Below are positions 20,482 through 28,229 of a stretch of DNA of 64,000 nt, in pieces. Both the position numbers and the translations under genes were made by a program. The DNA comes from Saccharothrix algeriensis. Lineage in GTDB: Bacteria > Actinomycetota > Actinomycetes > Mycobacteriales > Pseudonocardiaceae. The notes under the pieces are model-generated. The model was not told where the DNA came from. It did no database searches and worked only from the letters and a program-made list of their open reading frames with translations. The DNA lies in contig NZ_JAFBCL010000001.1 of the NCBI RefSeq assembly GCF_016907655.1, forward strand, positions 6,606,001-6,670,000. Reading direction: 5' to 3'. Each line of letters starts with the position of its first letter. The stretch's first letter is position 1.

Positions 20482-20522
20482 TTCGCTGACGACACCTCGT
20501 CCACTTCGCTGAAGGCACCTCG
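20478..20522. repeat. Direct repeat of 22 bp (period 23) over the ATPase start codon
   Basis: CCACTTCGCTGACGACACCTCG is followed after one base by a second copy with two mismatches. The left copy contains the start codon of the minus-strand ATPase gene; the right copy would offer a GTG in another frame. The duplication therefore doubles the ribosome-binding/start region. Confidence 0.8.
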
Positions 20523-20770
20523 CCGGCGGGGGGACCGCGGTGCGGCCGGGTCCGTGCCCGGGCCGCGACCACCATAGGTGACGAGGCGGGCGGGCGGGAA
20601 GTCGGCGGCCCGGCGGGCACTGTCCGCTGATCGATCCTCACCGCTCGTGGCCGGCCGCCGCGCCGCGACGGCCGGGTCCGTGGCGGAGGGGATTCGGACA
20701 CCACCGGATGGGGTATTCATCCGACGGCGTGCGAGGGCGCGCCGTACGCCCGGTCACGTTGGGGGGTGGC

Positions 20771-21172
20771 ATGAACATCGGTACCCGCACTCCGGACAGT
20801 GAGTTCGACTTCACGCCGGAGCAGGCGCCGCCGCTGGCGCGGGTGCGCGAGTGGGTGCGCGACCGGTTGCGCGCACTGCACCCGGACCTGGTCGGCGACA
20901 CCGAGCTGGTGGTCACCGAGCTGACCACCAACGCCATCGAGCACACCAGCGGCCTGCTGGCCGTGCGCCTGGAGCTGCTGCCCGGTGACCAGGGGCTGCG
21001 GGTGGAGATCGACGACGCGAGCCCGCACACCTCGCCCCTCGTCGGCCGCTCGACCCTGGGGACCTGGCGCGGCCGGGGGCTGGTGATGGTCGAGCACGTC
21101 TGCGCGTCCTGGGGGGTGCGCCGCCACAGCGACCACAAGACCGTCTGGGCCCGCCTGCCGGTGGCGGCCTGA
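20771..21172 (+). CDS. Anti-sigma-factor-like ATP-binding protein (HATPase_c, RsbW type)
   Basis: A 133-residue GHKL ATPase with N box ELTTNAIEHT, G1 VEIDDASP and G2 GRGLVMVEHV. It is the nearest relative in the window of the divergent gene ending at 20038, so the two probably arose by duplication. Such proteins bind and phosphorylate a STAS partner or sequester a sigma factor; STAS genes are present at 21218 and 27167. The ATG at 20771 is preceded by GGGGGGTGG. The partner cannot be read from sequence. Confidence 0.87.
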   Translation: MNIGTRTPDSEFDFTPEQAPPLARVREWVRDRLRALHPDLVGDTELVVTELTTNAIEHTSGLLAVRLELLPGDQGLRVEIDDASPHTSPLVGRSTLGTWRGRGLVMVEHVCASWGVRRHSDHKTVWARLPVAA

Positions 21173-21217
21173 CCCCGGCGGTCCGACGCTGCCGCGGTCC
21201 GGCGCCGCCGGGAGCGG

Positions 21218-21535
21218 TCAGCCGTCGGCCCGGTCGTCCTCCACCACCTCCACGGCGGTGAGCCCGGCCAGGCCCGAGATGGTGAGCACGGACACCAGCA
21301 GGGGCCGCGTGCGGATCCGGATGTCGTCCGCGTGGGCGAACAGCACGGCCAGCGCCCCGCTGTCGAGGTAGGCGACCGCGGCCAGGTCGACGGTGAGCGG
21401 CGCGCCGCGGGTCAGGCCGTCGGCGATCGCCGCGGCGAAGGCCCCGCTGTTGGTCAGGTCGATCTCGCCCGCGACGACGAGCACCTCGGCGCCGTCGGCC
21501 CCCCGGGCGGCGGTGAGGGAGAGCGGGGTGGTCAT
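21218..21535 (-). CDS. STAS-domain anti-anti-sigma factor
   Basis: A 105-residue single STAS domain. The motif TVDLAAVAYLDSGALAVL carries Ser59, the position phosphorylated in SpoIIAA/RsbV-type proteins. The ATG overlaps the stop of the large upstream kinase/phosphatase gene (ATGA), so it is almost surely the switch protein dephosphorylated by the SpoIIE-type phosphatase of that protein. That pairing is inferred from the operon. Confidence 0.88.
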   Translation of the reverse strand: MTTPLSLTAARGADGAEVLVVAGEIDLTNSGAFAAAIADGLTRGAPLTVDLAAVAYLDSGALAVLFAHADDIRIRTRPLLVSVLTISGLAGLTAVEVVEDDRADG

Positions 21536-24500
21536 CGGGTGATCCTCGCGTGCATCTCGACGGTGGTGCCGGCGGAACCGGTCAGGACGGTCACGTCGTG
21601 CATCAGGGCGCGGATCAGCTCCAGGCCGCGCCCGCGGTGCGGTGCGGCGCCGGGCTCCGGCTCGCGCCACTGCCCGCTGTCGGCGACCACCAGCGCGACC
21701 CGGTCCGCCAGGGCGGTCGCCCGCAGGCTGACGCGGGCGCCGGGCGAGCGGCGGTGGCCGTGCTCGACGGCGTTGGCGCACGCCTCCCCGGCGGCGATCA
21801 GGACGTCGAGCGCCTGCTGGGCGGTCAGGTCGCAGCGGTCGAGCCAGCGGCGCAGGGCGTGCCGCACCGGGGCCAGTTCGGCCGCCTCGGCGGGGAAGTC
21901 GACCTCCAGCGGCGCGGGGTGGCGGTAGACCAGCAGGGCGACGTCGTCCTCGTACCCGGAGCCGGGCGCCAGCCCGGTCATGATCCGGGTGGCCAGCTCC
22001 TCCACCGGCACGTGCCGGCCCGCCCGCACGGCGGCGACGGCCTGGTCGATGCCCGCGTCCAGCGACCGCCGGCGGCGCTCGACCAGGCCGTCGGTGTAGA
22101 GCAGGAGCGTGGCGCGGGCGGGCACCGCGGTGCTCGCCTCCGGGCGCGGCAGGTCGGGCCGCACGGCCAGCGGCAGCGACCGGCCCTCGTCCAGCAGCCG
22201 CGCCGCGCCGTCGGGGTGCACCAGGACGCCCGGCGGGTGGCCCGCGCCGGAGTACACCAGGTCGCCGGTCGCCGGGTCCAGGACGGCGCAGAACACCGTC
22301 GTGCACAGCGCGCCGGGCAGCGTGGCGGCGAACCGGTCCAGCGCGCTGAGCGCGCCCGCCGGGCTGCGGTCCTGCAGCAGCAGCGCCCGGCAGGCGCTGC
22401 GCAGCTGGCCCATCACGGTGGCCGCCTCCAGGCCGTGCCCCACGCAGTCGCCGACGACGATGGCGATCCGGCCGTCGGGCAGCGGGAACGTGTCGTACCA
22501 GTCGCCGCCGACCTTCAGCGGCCGGGTGGCCGGCTCGTAGCGCACGGCGAAGCCGGCCGGCAGGTTCGACGGGCCCAGGATCGCGCGCTGCAGGGCGAGC
22601 GCGGTCTCGCGCTGCTGGTCGATCTGGTGGCTGCGGTGCAGGCTCTGGCCGAGGTGCCCGGCCAGCAGCGCCAGCAGCGTCTGGTCCTCGGTGGAGAACG
22701 GGCGCTGCTCGCCCAGGTCGACCCAGATCACCAGCACGCCGCGCGGGTGCTCCAGGGCGATGCCCGCGCAGCCCGGCCGGGGCACCACCGGGGTCAGCAG
22801 CCCGCCCGCGCGCACCTCGCCGATGGCCTCGCGCACCTCCGCCGGCAGGTCGGCCCACCGCGCCCGGCCCTCCGCGCAGACCAGGTCCGCGTCGCCGACC
22901 CGGTCGAACGTCACCCCGAGCACCCGGCGCGCGCTCCACAGCGACCGCAGCTCCTCCAGCGCGCCCCGCAGCGCGTGCGCGGTGTTCTCCGCGCCGGCCA
23001 GCCGCAGGTTCAGCGCCGCCAGCGCGGAGCTGCGCTGCACGGCGTAGTGCTCGGCGGTGACGTCGCGGAAGGTGCCCACGATCACCTGCCGGCCGCTGGA
23101 GGGGTCCGCGACGCGGGTGAAGGTCGCCGCCACCCACAGCCGGTGGCCGTCCCGGTGGGTGACCGGGACCGCCTCGCTGCCCCCGCCCCGGCCCAGCAGC
23201 CGGCTGAAGGCGCCGCCGGCCAGGGCGTCGACGTCGGTGTCCTCGTCGGGCCACCACGGTTGCCGCGGCGGGTAGGGCAGGCCCTCCGGGCCGTAGCCGA
23301 GGATGTCGGTGAACGCGGCGTTGATCTCCACCACGGTGCCGTCCTCCTCGCAGACGAAGAAGCCCTCCTGCAACGAGTCGATCAGCGCGGCGCGCCACGC
23401 GGCGTGGTGGTTGCGCAGCCGGGACAGCTCCACGTTGGCCCGCACGCGGGCCAGCAGCTCGGCCGCCGGGAACGGTTTGACCAGGTAGTCGTCGGCCCCG
23501 GCCTCCAGGCCCTCGACGGCGGCCTCCTGCCCGGCGCGGGCCGACAGCAGCAGCACCGGCACCCCGGCGGTGCGCGGGTCGGCGCGCAGCGCGGCGACCA
23601 GCCCGAGCCCGTCCAGGCGGGGCATCATCACGTCGCTGACGACCATGTCGGGCGGCTGCGCGCGGACCGCTTCCAGCGCGGCCTGCCCGTCGGCCACGGC
23701 GGTCACCCGGTAGGCGGGCGACAGCAGCCGCAGGAGGTACTCGCGCATGTCGGCGTTGTCGTCGGCGACCAGCACCCGGGCCGGCTCGCGCGCCCGCTCG
23801 CGCGCCGGGTCCGGCGCGGGCGGCGACTCCTGCGCGCCGGGCAGCCAGCGCAGCGCCTCCTGCACGAACGGCTCGGCCGCGGTGGGGACGAAGCCCGAGC
23901 CGTCGGCCTCCACCACCGAGTCGGCGGGCAGGTGGGCGTGGCCGAAGGGCACCCGGATGGTGAACGCGGTGCCCTCGCCGGGGGTGCTCTCGGCGGTGAT
24001 CGTGCCGCCGTGCAGGCCGACCAGCTCGCGCACCAGCGCCAGGCCGATGCCGCTGCCCTCGTCGGAGCGGGCGCGGGCGGTGTCGATGCGGTGGAAGCGC
24101 TCGAACAGGCGCGGCATCTCCTGCTCGGGCACGCCGATGCCGGTGTCGGACACGGTGACGACCGCGTGCCCGGCCGCGGGCCGCACGGTGACGCCGATCG
24201 TGCCGTCGAAGGTGAACTTCAGGGCGTTGCTCAGCAGGTTGAGCACGACCTTCTCCCACATGCCGCGGTCGACGTGGACCGGCGCGGGCAGCGGGGCGCA
24301 GTCCACCTCGAAGGCCAGCCCGGCGCGCTCGACCGCCGAGCGGAACAGCCCGGCCAGCTCGGCGGTGAGCGCGGCGAGGTCCACCGGCTCGTAGCGGGCC
24401 TGCATCCGGCCGGCCTCGATGCGGGAGAAGTCCAGCAGCGCGTTGACCAGCTTGCCCAGGCGCAGGGCGTTGCGGTGCACGACCTCCAGCTCCTCGCGCG

Positions 24501-25623
24501 CCCGCGGGTCGTCCTGGCCGAGCCGGTCGCGCAGCTCCTGCACCGGGCCCATGATCAGGGTCAGCGGCGTGCGGAACTCGTGGCTGATGTTGGAGAAGAA
24601 CGCGGTTTTGGCCCGGTCCAGCTCGGCCAGCTCCTCGGCGCGGTGCTGCTGCGCCTCGTACGCCTGGGCGGCGTTGACCAGGTCGGCGGTCTGCCGGGCC
24701 ACCAGCCCGAGGAACGACTCGTAGCCCTCGTCCAGCGCCCGCCCGGCGCTCGCGGCCAGCACGATGACGCCCACGGGCTCGCCGCCGGTCTCCCCGGGCA
24801 GCGGCAGCACCACCGCCTCCGCGGGCGGGGTCCGCCAGCCGCCGGTGGGCAGCTCGCCGAACCGCTCGACCACGTCGCGCAGCACCACGCCCTCGCCGGT
24901 GCGCAGCACCTCGTCCAGCCGCCACGCGGCCCGGTCGCCGGCGGCGGGCGCCGGGGTGCCGGCCACCAGGGTCGTCCCCTCGGAACCCGGCCGGCGCAGG
25001 TGGATCGCCGCGAACGGCACGACCGAGCCCGCCCGGTCCAGCGCCTGCACCACCAGCTCGCACGCCTCGACGACCGTGCGCGCGTTGCCCGCCTGCGCCC
25101 CGAGGTCGTGCAGCACCGACAGCCGCCGCTCGCCGATCACCCGCTCGGTGGTGTCGCTCACCGCGGTGAACACGCCGCGCACGACGCCGTCGTCGTCGTG
25201 CAGGGGGCTGTAGGAGTAGGTCCAGTAGGTCTCCTCCCAGTACCCGTGGCGGTCCATGGGCAGCAGCAGGTCCTCCGACCAGGTCGCCTCGCCGGAGGCC
25301 ATCACCGAGCGCAGCATCGGGCCGATGGTGTGCCAGATCTCGGTCCACACCCGGTCGCCGGGCTTGCCCAGCGCCGGGTGCTTGGAACCCAGCAGCGGCA
25401 GGTAGGCGTCGTTGTAGAGGAACCTCAGCCGCTCGCCCCACCACACGATCATGGGGAACCGCGAGGTCAGGCAGATCCGCACGGCGGTGCGCAGGGCGGC
25501 GGGCCACGTGCCGGGGTCGCCCATGCCGACGTCCGCCCACGGGTGCCCGCGCATCCGCCGGGCCATCTCGCTGCCGCCCGGGAAGACCAGGTCCACCGGG
25601 GCGGGACGTCCCGCAGCGCTCAT
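21532..25623 (-). CDS. PAS-GAF-histidine kinase-receiver-PAS-GAF-SpoIIE phosphatase-HATPase signalling protein
   Basis: A 1363-residue cytoplasmic signalling protein with no membrane segments. Domains in order: PAS (about 45-160), GAF (170-325), histidine kinase with phospho-acceptor His348 (SNISHEFRTPL) and catalytic boxes NLLSNALKF, DTGIGVP and GSGIGLAL, and receiver with Asp664 (VVSDVMMPRLDG) and Lys in LVKPF. These are followed by PAS (745-860), GAF (865-1020), SpoIIE/PP2C phosphatase (KVGGDWYDTFPL, VVGDCVGHGLEAA, YEDDVALLV) and a C-terminal RsbW-like HATPase (GEACANAVEHG). It combines two-component phosphotransfer with both the kinase and the phosphatase of a partner switch. The downstream overlapping STAS gene is the likely substrate. 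ATG at 25623 follows GGGAG. Confidence 0.93.
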   Translation of the reverse strand: MSAAGRPAPVDLVFPGGSEMARRMRGHPWADVGMGDPGTWPAALRTAVRICLTSRFPMIVWWGERLRFLYNDAYLPLLGSKHPALGKPGDRVWTEIWHTIGPMLRSVMASGEATWSEDLLLPMDRHGYWEETYWTYSYSPLHDDDGVVRGVFTAVSDTTERVIGERRLSVLHDLGAQAGNARTVVEACELVVQALDRAGSVVPFAAIHLRRPGSEGTTLVAGTPAPAAGDRAAWRLDEVLRTGEGVVLRDVVERFGELPTGGWRTPPAEAVVLPLPGETGGEPVGVIVLAASAGRALDEGYESFLGLVARQTADLVNAAQAYEAQQHRAEELAELDRAKTAFFSNISHEFRTPLTLIMGPVQELRDRLGQDDPRAREELEVVHRNALRLGKLVNALLDFSRIEAGRMQARYEPVDLAALTAELAGLFRSAVERAGLAFEVDCAPLPAPVHVDRGMWEKVVLNLLSNALKFTFDGTIGVTVRPAAGHAVVTVSDTGIGVPEQEMPRLFERFHRIDTARARSDEGSGIGLALVRELVGLHGGTITAESTPGEGTAFTIRVPFGHAHLPADSVVEADGSGFVPTAAEPFVQEALRWLPGAQESPPAPDPARERAREPARVLVADDNADMREYLLRLLSPAYRVTAVADGQAALEAVRAQPPDMVVSDVMMPRLDGLGLVAALRADPRTAGVPVLLLSARAGQEAAVEGLEAGADDYLVKPFPAAELLARVRANVELSRLRNHHAAWRAALIDSLQEGFFVCEEDGTVVEINAAFTDILGYGPEGLPYPPRQPWWPDEDTDVDALAGGAFSRLLGRGGGSEAVPVTHRDGHRLWVAATFTRVADPSSGRQVIVGTFRDVTAEHYAVQRSSALAALNLRLAGAENTAHALRGALEELRSLWSARRVLGVTFDRVGDADLVCAEGRARWADLPAEVREAIGEVRAGGLLTPVVPRPGCAGIALEHPRGVLVIWVDLGEQRPFSTEDQTLLALLAGHLGQSLHRSHQIDQQRETALALQRAILGPSNLPAGFAVRYEPATRPLKVGGDWYDTFPLPDGRIAIVVGDCVGHGLEAATVMGQLRSACRALLLQDRSPAGALSALDRFAATLPGALCTTVFCAVLDPATGDLVYSGAGHPPGVLVHPDGAARLLDEGRSLPLAVRPDLPRPEASTAVPARATLLLYTDGLVERRRRSLDAGIDQAVAAVRAGRHVPVEELATRIMTGLAPGSGYEDDVALLVYRHPAPLEVDFPAEAAELAPVRHALRRWLDRCDLTAQQALDVLIAAGEACANAVEHGHRRSPGARVSLRATALADRVALVVADSGQWREPEPGAAPHRGRGLELIRALMHDVTVLTGSAGTTVEMHARITR

Positions 25624-25772
25624 GCTCCCGCCTTTCTCGCACCGGCCGCCGGGTCCCGCGGCTCCCGGCGCTCGGCCGGCGGAACGATACAGCAACCCGC
25701 CGTGCGCGGCCGTTCTCCGCGCGTGGGCGCGCCCGCTGCGCCGTGCCCGCCGTGCCCGCTGCGCCGTGCCCG

Positions 25773-26537
25773 CTACGCGGAGCGGTCGTCCGCTCCGATG
25801 TGGTGCTTGCGCAGCGCCGCGTCGAGGTCGCCCTGCTCGTGCGCGGCCACCAGGTCCGCGGCGATGTCGCGCAGCTTGCGGTTGCTGTGCTGGGAGGCGC
25901 GGCGCAGCAGGTCGAAGCCACCGCTGGTGTCACACCCGAAGCGGTGCATCAGCAGGCCCTGGGCCACCCCGATGGCGTGCCGCGTGCCCAGGGCCGTGGT
26001 CAGGTTCTGCACCATGCGCCGGCCGTCGAGGAAGACCTCGGCGTTGTCCAGCGCGATGCCCGCGTGCAGGGTGACCAGCAGGACGATGTCGTAGGCGTGC
26101 TCGTCGAACCGGTGCGGCGTGCGCGACAGCAGCGTCAGCGCGGCGGAGTGCGAGCGCTCGGTGGGCACCGGCAGCGTCAGGCAGCTGCGGTAGTCCCGCA
26201 GCGCGAGCCGGGAGGCGAACAGCGGCCACCGGCGGTCGACGCGGGTGTCCTCCAGCCGGCGCGGCTCCCGGTACCGCAGGACCTCCGCGATGGGCCCGGC
26301 GCCCTCCGGGCTGGTGTCGGCCGGGTTCACCGGCGGCGCCCCGCTGGCCGCGACCACCTCGACGCCCTCGCCCCGGCCGACCGAGATCCAGGCGACGTCG
26401 CAGCCCGACACCGCGTGGACCACGCGGTCGACGAACCGGTGCGCGGTCGCCTCGTAGTCCTCGTCCTCGATCAACCGGGACATCTCGGCCAGCTCGCCCG
26501 CCAAGGACAGGACGGCGTCGGTCGAGTCGTGTGTCAT
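25773..26537 (-). CDS. GAF and ANTAR domain protein (RNA-binding antiterminator-type regulator)
   Basis: A 254-residue protein. A GAF sensory domain occupies roughly residues 20-165. A C-terminal ANTAR domain (about 175-240) has the pattern LGTRHAIGVAQGLLMHRFG followed by AFDLLRRASQ-like GFDLLRRASQHSNRKLRDIA. ANTAR domains bind paired RNA hairpins and prevent premature termination. The ANTAR aromatic/alanine positions are kept. It is the upstream neighbour of the big kinase/phosphatase on the same strand, 149 bp away, so it may respond to the same signal. Its RNA target is unknown. Confidence 0.88.
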   Translation of the reverse strand: MTHDSTDAVLSLAGELAEMSRLIEDEDYEATAHRFVDRVVHAVSGCDVAWISVGRGEGVEVVAASGAPPVNPADTSPEGAGPIAEVLRYREPRRLEDTRVDRRWPLFASRLALRDYRSCLTLPVPTERSHSAALTLLSRTPHRFDEHAYDIVLLVTLHAGIALDNAEVFLDGRRMVQNLTTALGTRHAIGVAQGLLMHRFGCDTSGGFDLLRRASQHSNRKLRDIAADLVAAHEQGDLDAALRKHHIGADDRSA

Positions 26538-27166
26538 CGGTGCACCCCTGGGAAACGCGGTTCACCCGGCGCGCCGGGACTCCGCGGGGAAGCCGGGCGA
26601 CGGGGAGCGGACATCGCGGGATGCTTCGCTGCTGAACACCCGTCGGCCGTGGACAATAACCTACGGCCGCGCCGCCGCCGCCCGCGCTCGCCGGCGAGTC
26701 GCTCCCCGCGCCGGGGCGGGCGCGGCTCGCGGTGCTCCGACCGGAGGCGCGCCCGCTGCCCCGCACGGCCGCCGCCCCGGCCCGATCGCCGCCGCGCGGC
26801 CGTCCTCCCGCGCCGGCGCCGCCGGTCGCGTCCGCCGCCTTGTCCTGCCGGTACCGCACGGCGGTCCGGTCGCGGACCAGCGCGTCGGTTCCCCGTCACC
26901 CCAACCCCACCGGCGGCGACACACCCCGCAACCGCGTACCCGCGCGTGGGTTTCCCGTCGTGGCAAGACCCCGCCCCGACGGCGGGTGCGGGTCCTCGGC
27001 CGGAGGCGTGTGTTCGACCACAGCGCCGGAAGCGCTGCCGCGCAAGGGGTTGCCGCGCGCCGCGGGACCCGTCCGGCGCCGCGGCGGCGCGGCGGGCCGG
27101 TTGCGCGCCGACTCGCCGGCGCAAGATCACTATGCCCGGGGGCGGGTCACCGACGATGATGTACCC
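26538..27166. other. Intergenic stretch of 629 bp without a recognised gene
   Basis: It lies between the divergent GAF-ANTAR and STAS genes. A short AT-richer patch (GGACAATAACCTACGG near 26651) might belong to the GAF-ANTAR promoter. No other structure or convincing coding frame was seen. Confidence 0.45.
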
Positions 27167-27535
27167 GTGAACGCAGCCGAATCGCCCCAGCCGGAGCTGA
27201 CCAGCGACACCCATGGCGACACGACGGTCGTCCGGGTCGTCGGAGAGATCGACATGTCCAACAGCGACGAGTTGCGCGAGCGGTGCGCCGACCTGCTCGA
27301 CAGCGGTGTGGCGGCCCTGGTGCTGGACCTGTCCGAGGTGACGTTCTTCGCCTCCTCCGGGATCGCCGCGCTCGGCCACGTCCGCGTGCACAACGCCTCG
27401 CTCGGCCGGCGGCCGGTGCACGTGGTCGCGAGCCGCAGTGTCCGCCGGTCGCTGGAGGTCACCGCGATGGACGGCCTGCTGCCGCTGCACGAGTCGCTGG
27501 ACGAGGCGCTGCGCGCGGTCCGGGCCGGCGCCTGA
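27167..27535 (+). CDS. STAS-domain anti-anti-sigma factor
   Basis: A 122-residue STAS protein: VVRVVGEIDMSNSDELRERC, then LVLDLSEVTFFASSGIAALG, with Ser63 at the usual phosphorylation position. The residue before it is Ala instead of the common Asp. GTG at 27167 is the only plausible start; no ribosome-binding site is visible, so translation may be leaderless or weak. It is the second STAS member of the signalling island and could be the partner of either short ATPase at 20038 or 20771. Confidence 0.8.
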   Translation: MNAAESPQPELTSDTHGDTTVVRVVGEIDMSNSDELRERCADLLDSGVAALVLDLSEVTFFASSGIAALGHVRVHNASLGRRPVHVVASRSVRRSLEVTAMDGLLPLHESLDEALRAVRAGA

Positions 27536-28107
27536 CCGCCCCGCCGGGTGGGCGGCCCGGCCGCGGCCGGTGTCGGCGGGACGCGCCGGCCGCCCCAGGG
27601 TGTGTCCACTGTGGACTGACGGGCCGGTGGGCCCGGACCGGCCGGGCGTCGGTGCGCCCGGCCGGCGCGGGGATCGCGGCGGCGTGACGCCGGGGCGGTG
27701 GGAGGGCGACCGGCCCGGCGTGTCCCGGTGGCCGCGGGCGGGGCCGGAGCCCGGTCGGGAGCGCTCCCCGGCGGACCGCCCCGCGGTCACGCCCCGGTAG
27801 TCGGGTGGTGGGGTCGGGTGGTTCCCGCGGATCGCGCGAGAGCGGCGAACCTCCGCCGATCGAGTGGGAACCAGCCTCGACGAGTGAACGACCTCTGGTG
27901 GGGCGCGGGTGCGCGCTCGGCGTCGCCACGACCGGAGGGGCGCCCGTGACCGCGTTGCCCGCGCGGACCGGCGGCCCCGCCACCGGTCACCCGACAGGGG
28001 GAAACCGGGCCCGGAGCCGGCCCGGCGTCCCGGTCGCCCGGGCCGGCCGCTGCTAGAAAGCGAGCGGCAGTCGCCTCCCCGGGCGCGGACGAGGAGGGGG
28101 GCGGCGT
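27536..28107. other. Intergenic stretch without a recognised gene
   Basis: GC-rich sequence between the convergent STAS and SARP genes. A weak hairpin CCGCCC...GGGCGG just after the STAS stop may terminate that gene. No convincing coding frame was seen. Confidence 0.4.
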
Positions 28108-28162
28108 TGCTCATTACAGTGAATATCACTATTACTTCAGTGTTGACTGAAGTCAGTCTTCA
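28108..28162. promoter_or_regulatory. AT-rich island with two perfect inverted repeats
   Basis: AGTGA-ATA-TCACT is followed within ten bases by ACTTCAGT-GTTG-ACTGAAGT (8-bp arms). The base composition is far below that of its surroundings. It looks like paired operator sites or a folded RNA element, yet it lies just beyond the 3' end of the SARP gene. A short plus-strand frame (TTG start near 28107, stop at 28229, behind GAGGAGGGG) would give a peptide of about 40 residues beginning LLITVNITITS. Confidence 0.5.
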
Positions 28163-28229
28163 CGGCCCACCGCCCGGCCGAGCAGTCCGCGGAACGGAGC
28201 CTCGACCACCACCGGGGCCGGCGCCGTGA

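Noticed and set aside
26732..27166. N-terminal extension of the second STAS protein
   Set aside because: The upstream in-frame sequence is Pro/Arg/Ala-rich without structure; the STAS domain begins normally just after the GTG at 27167.
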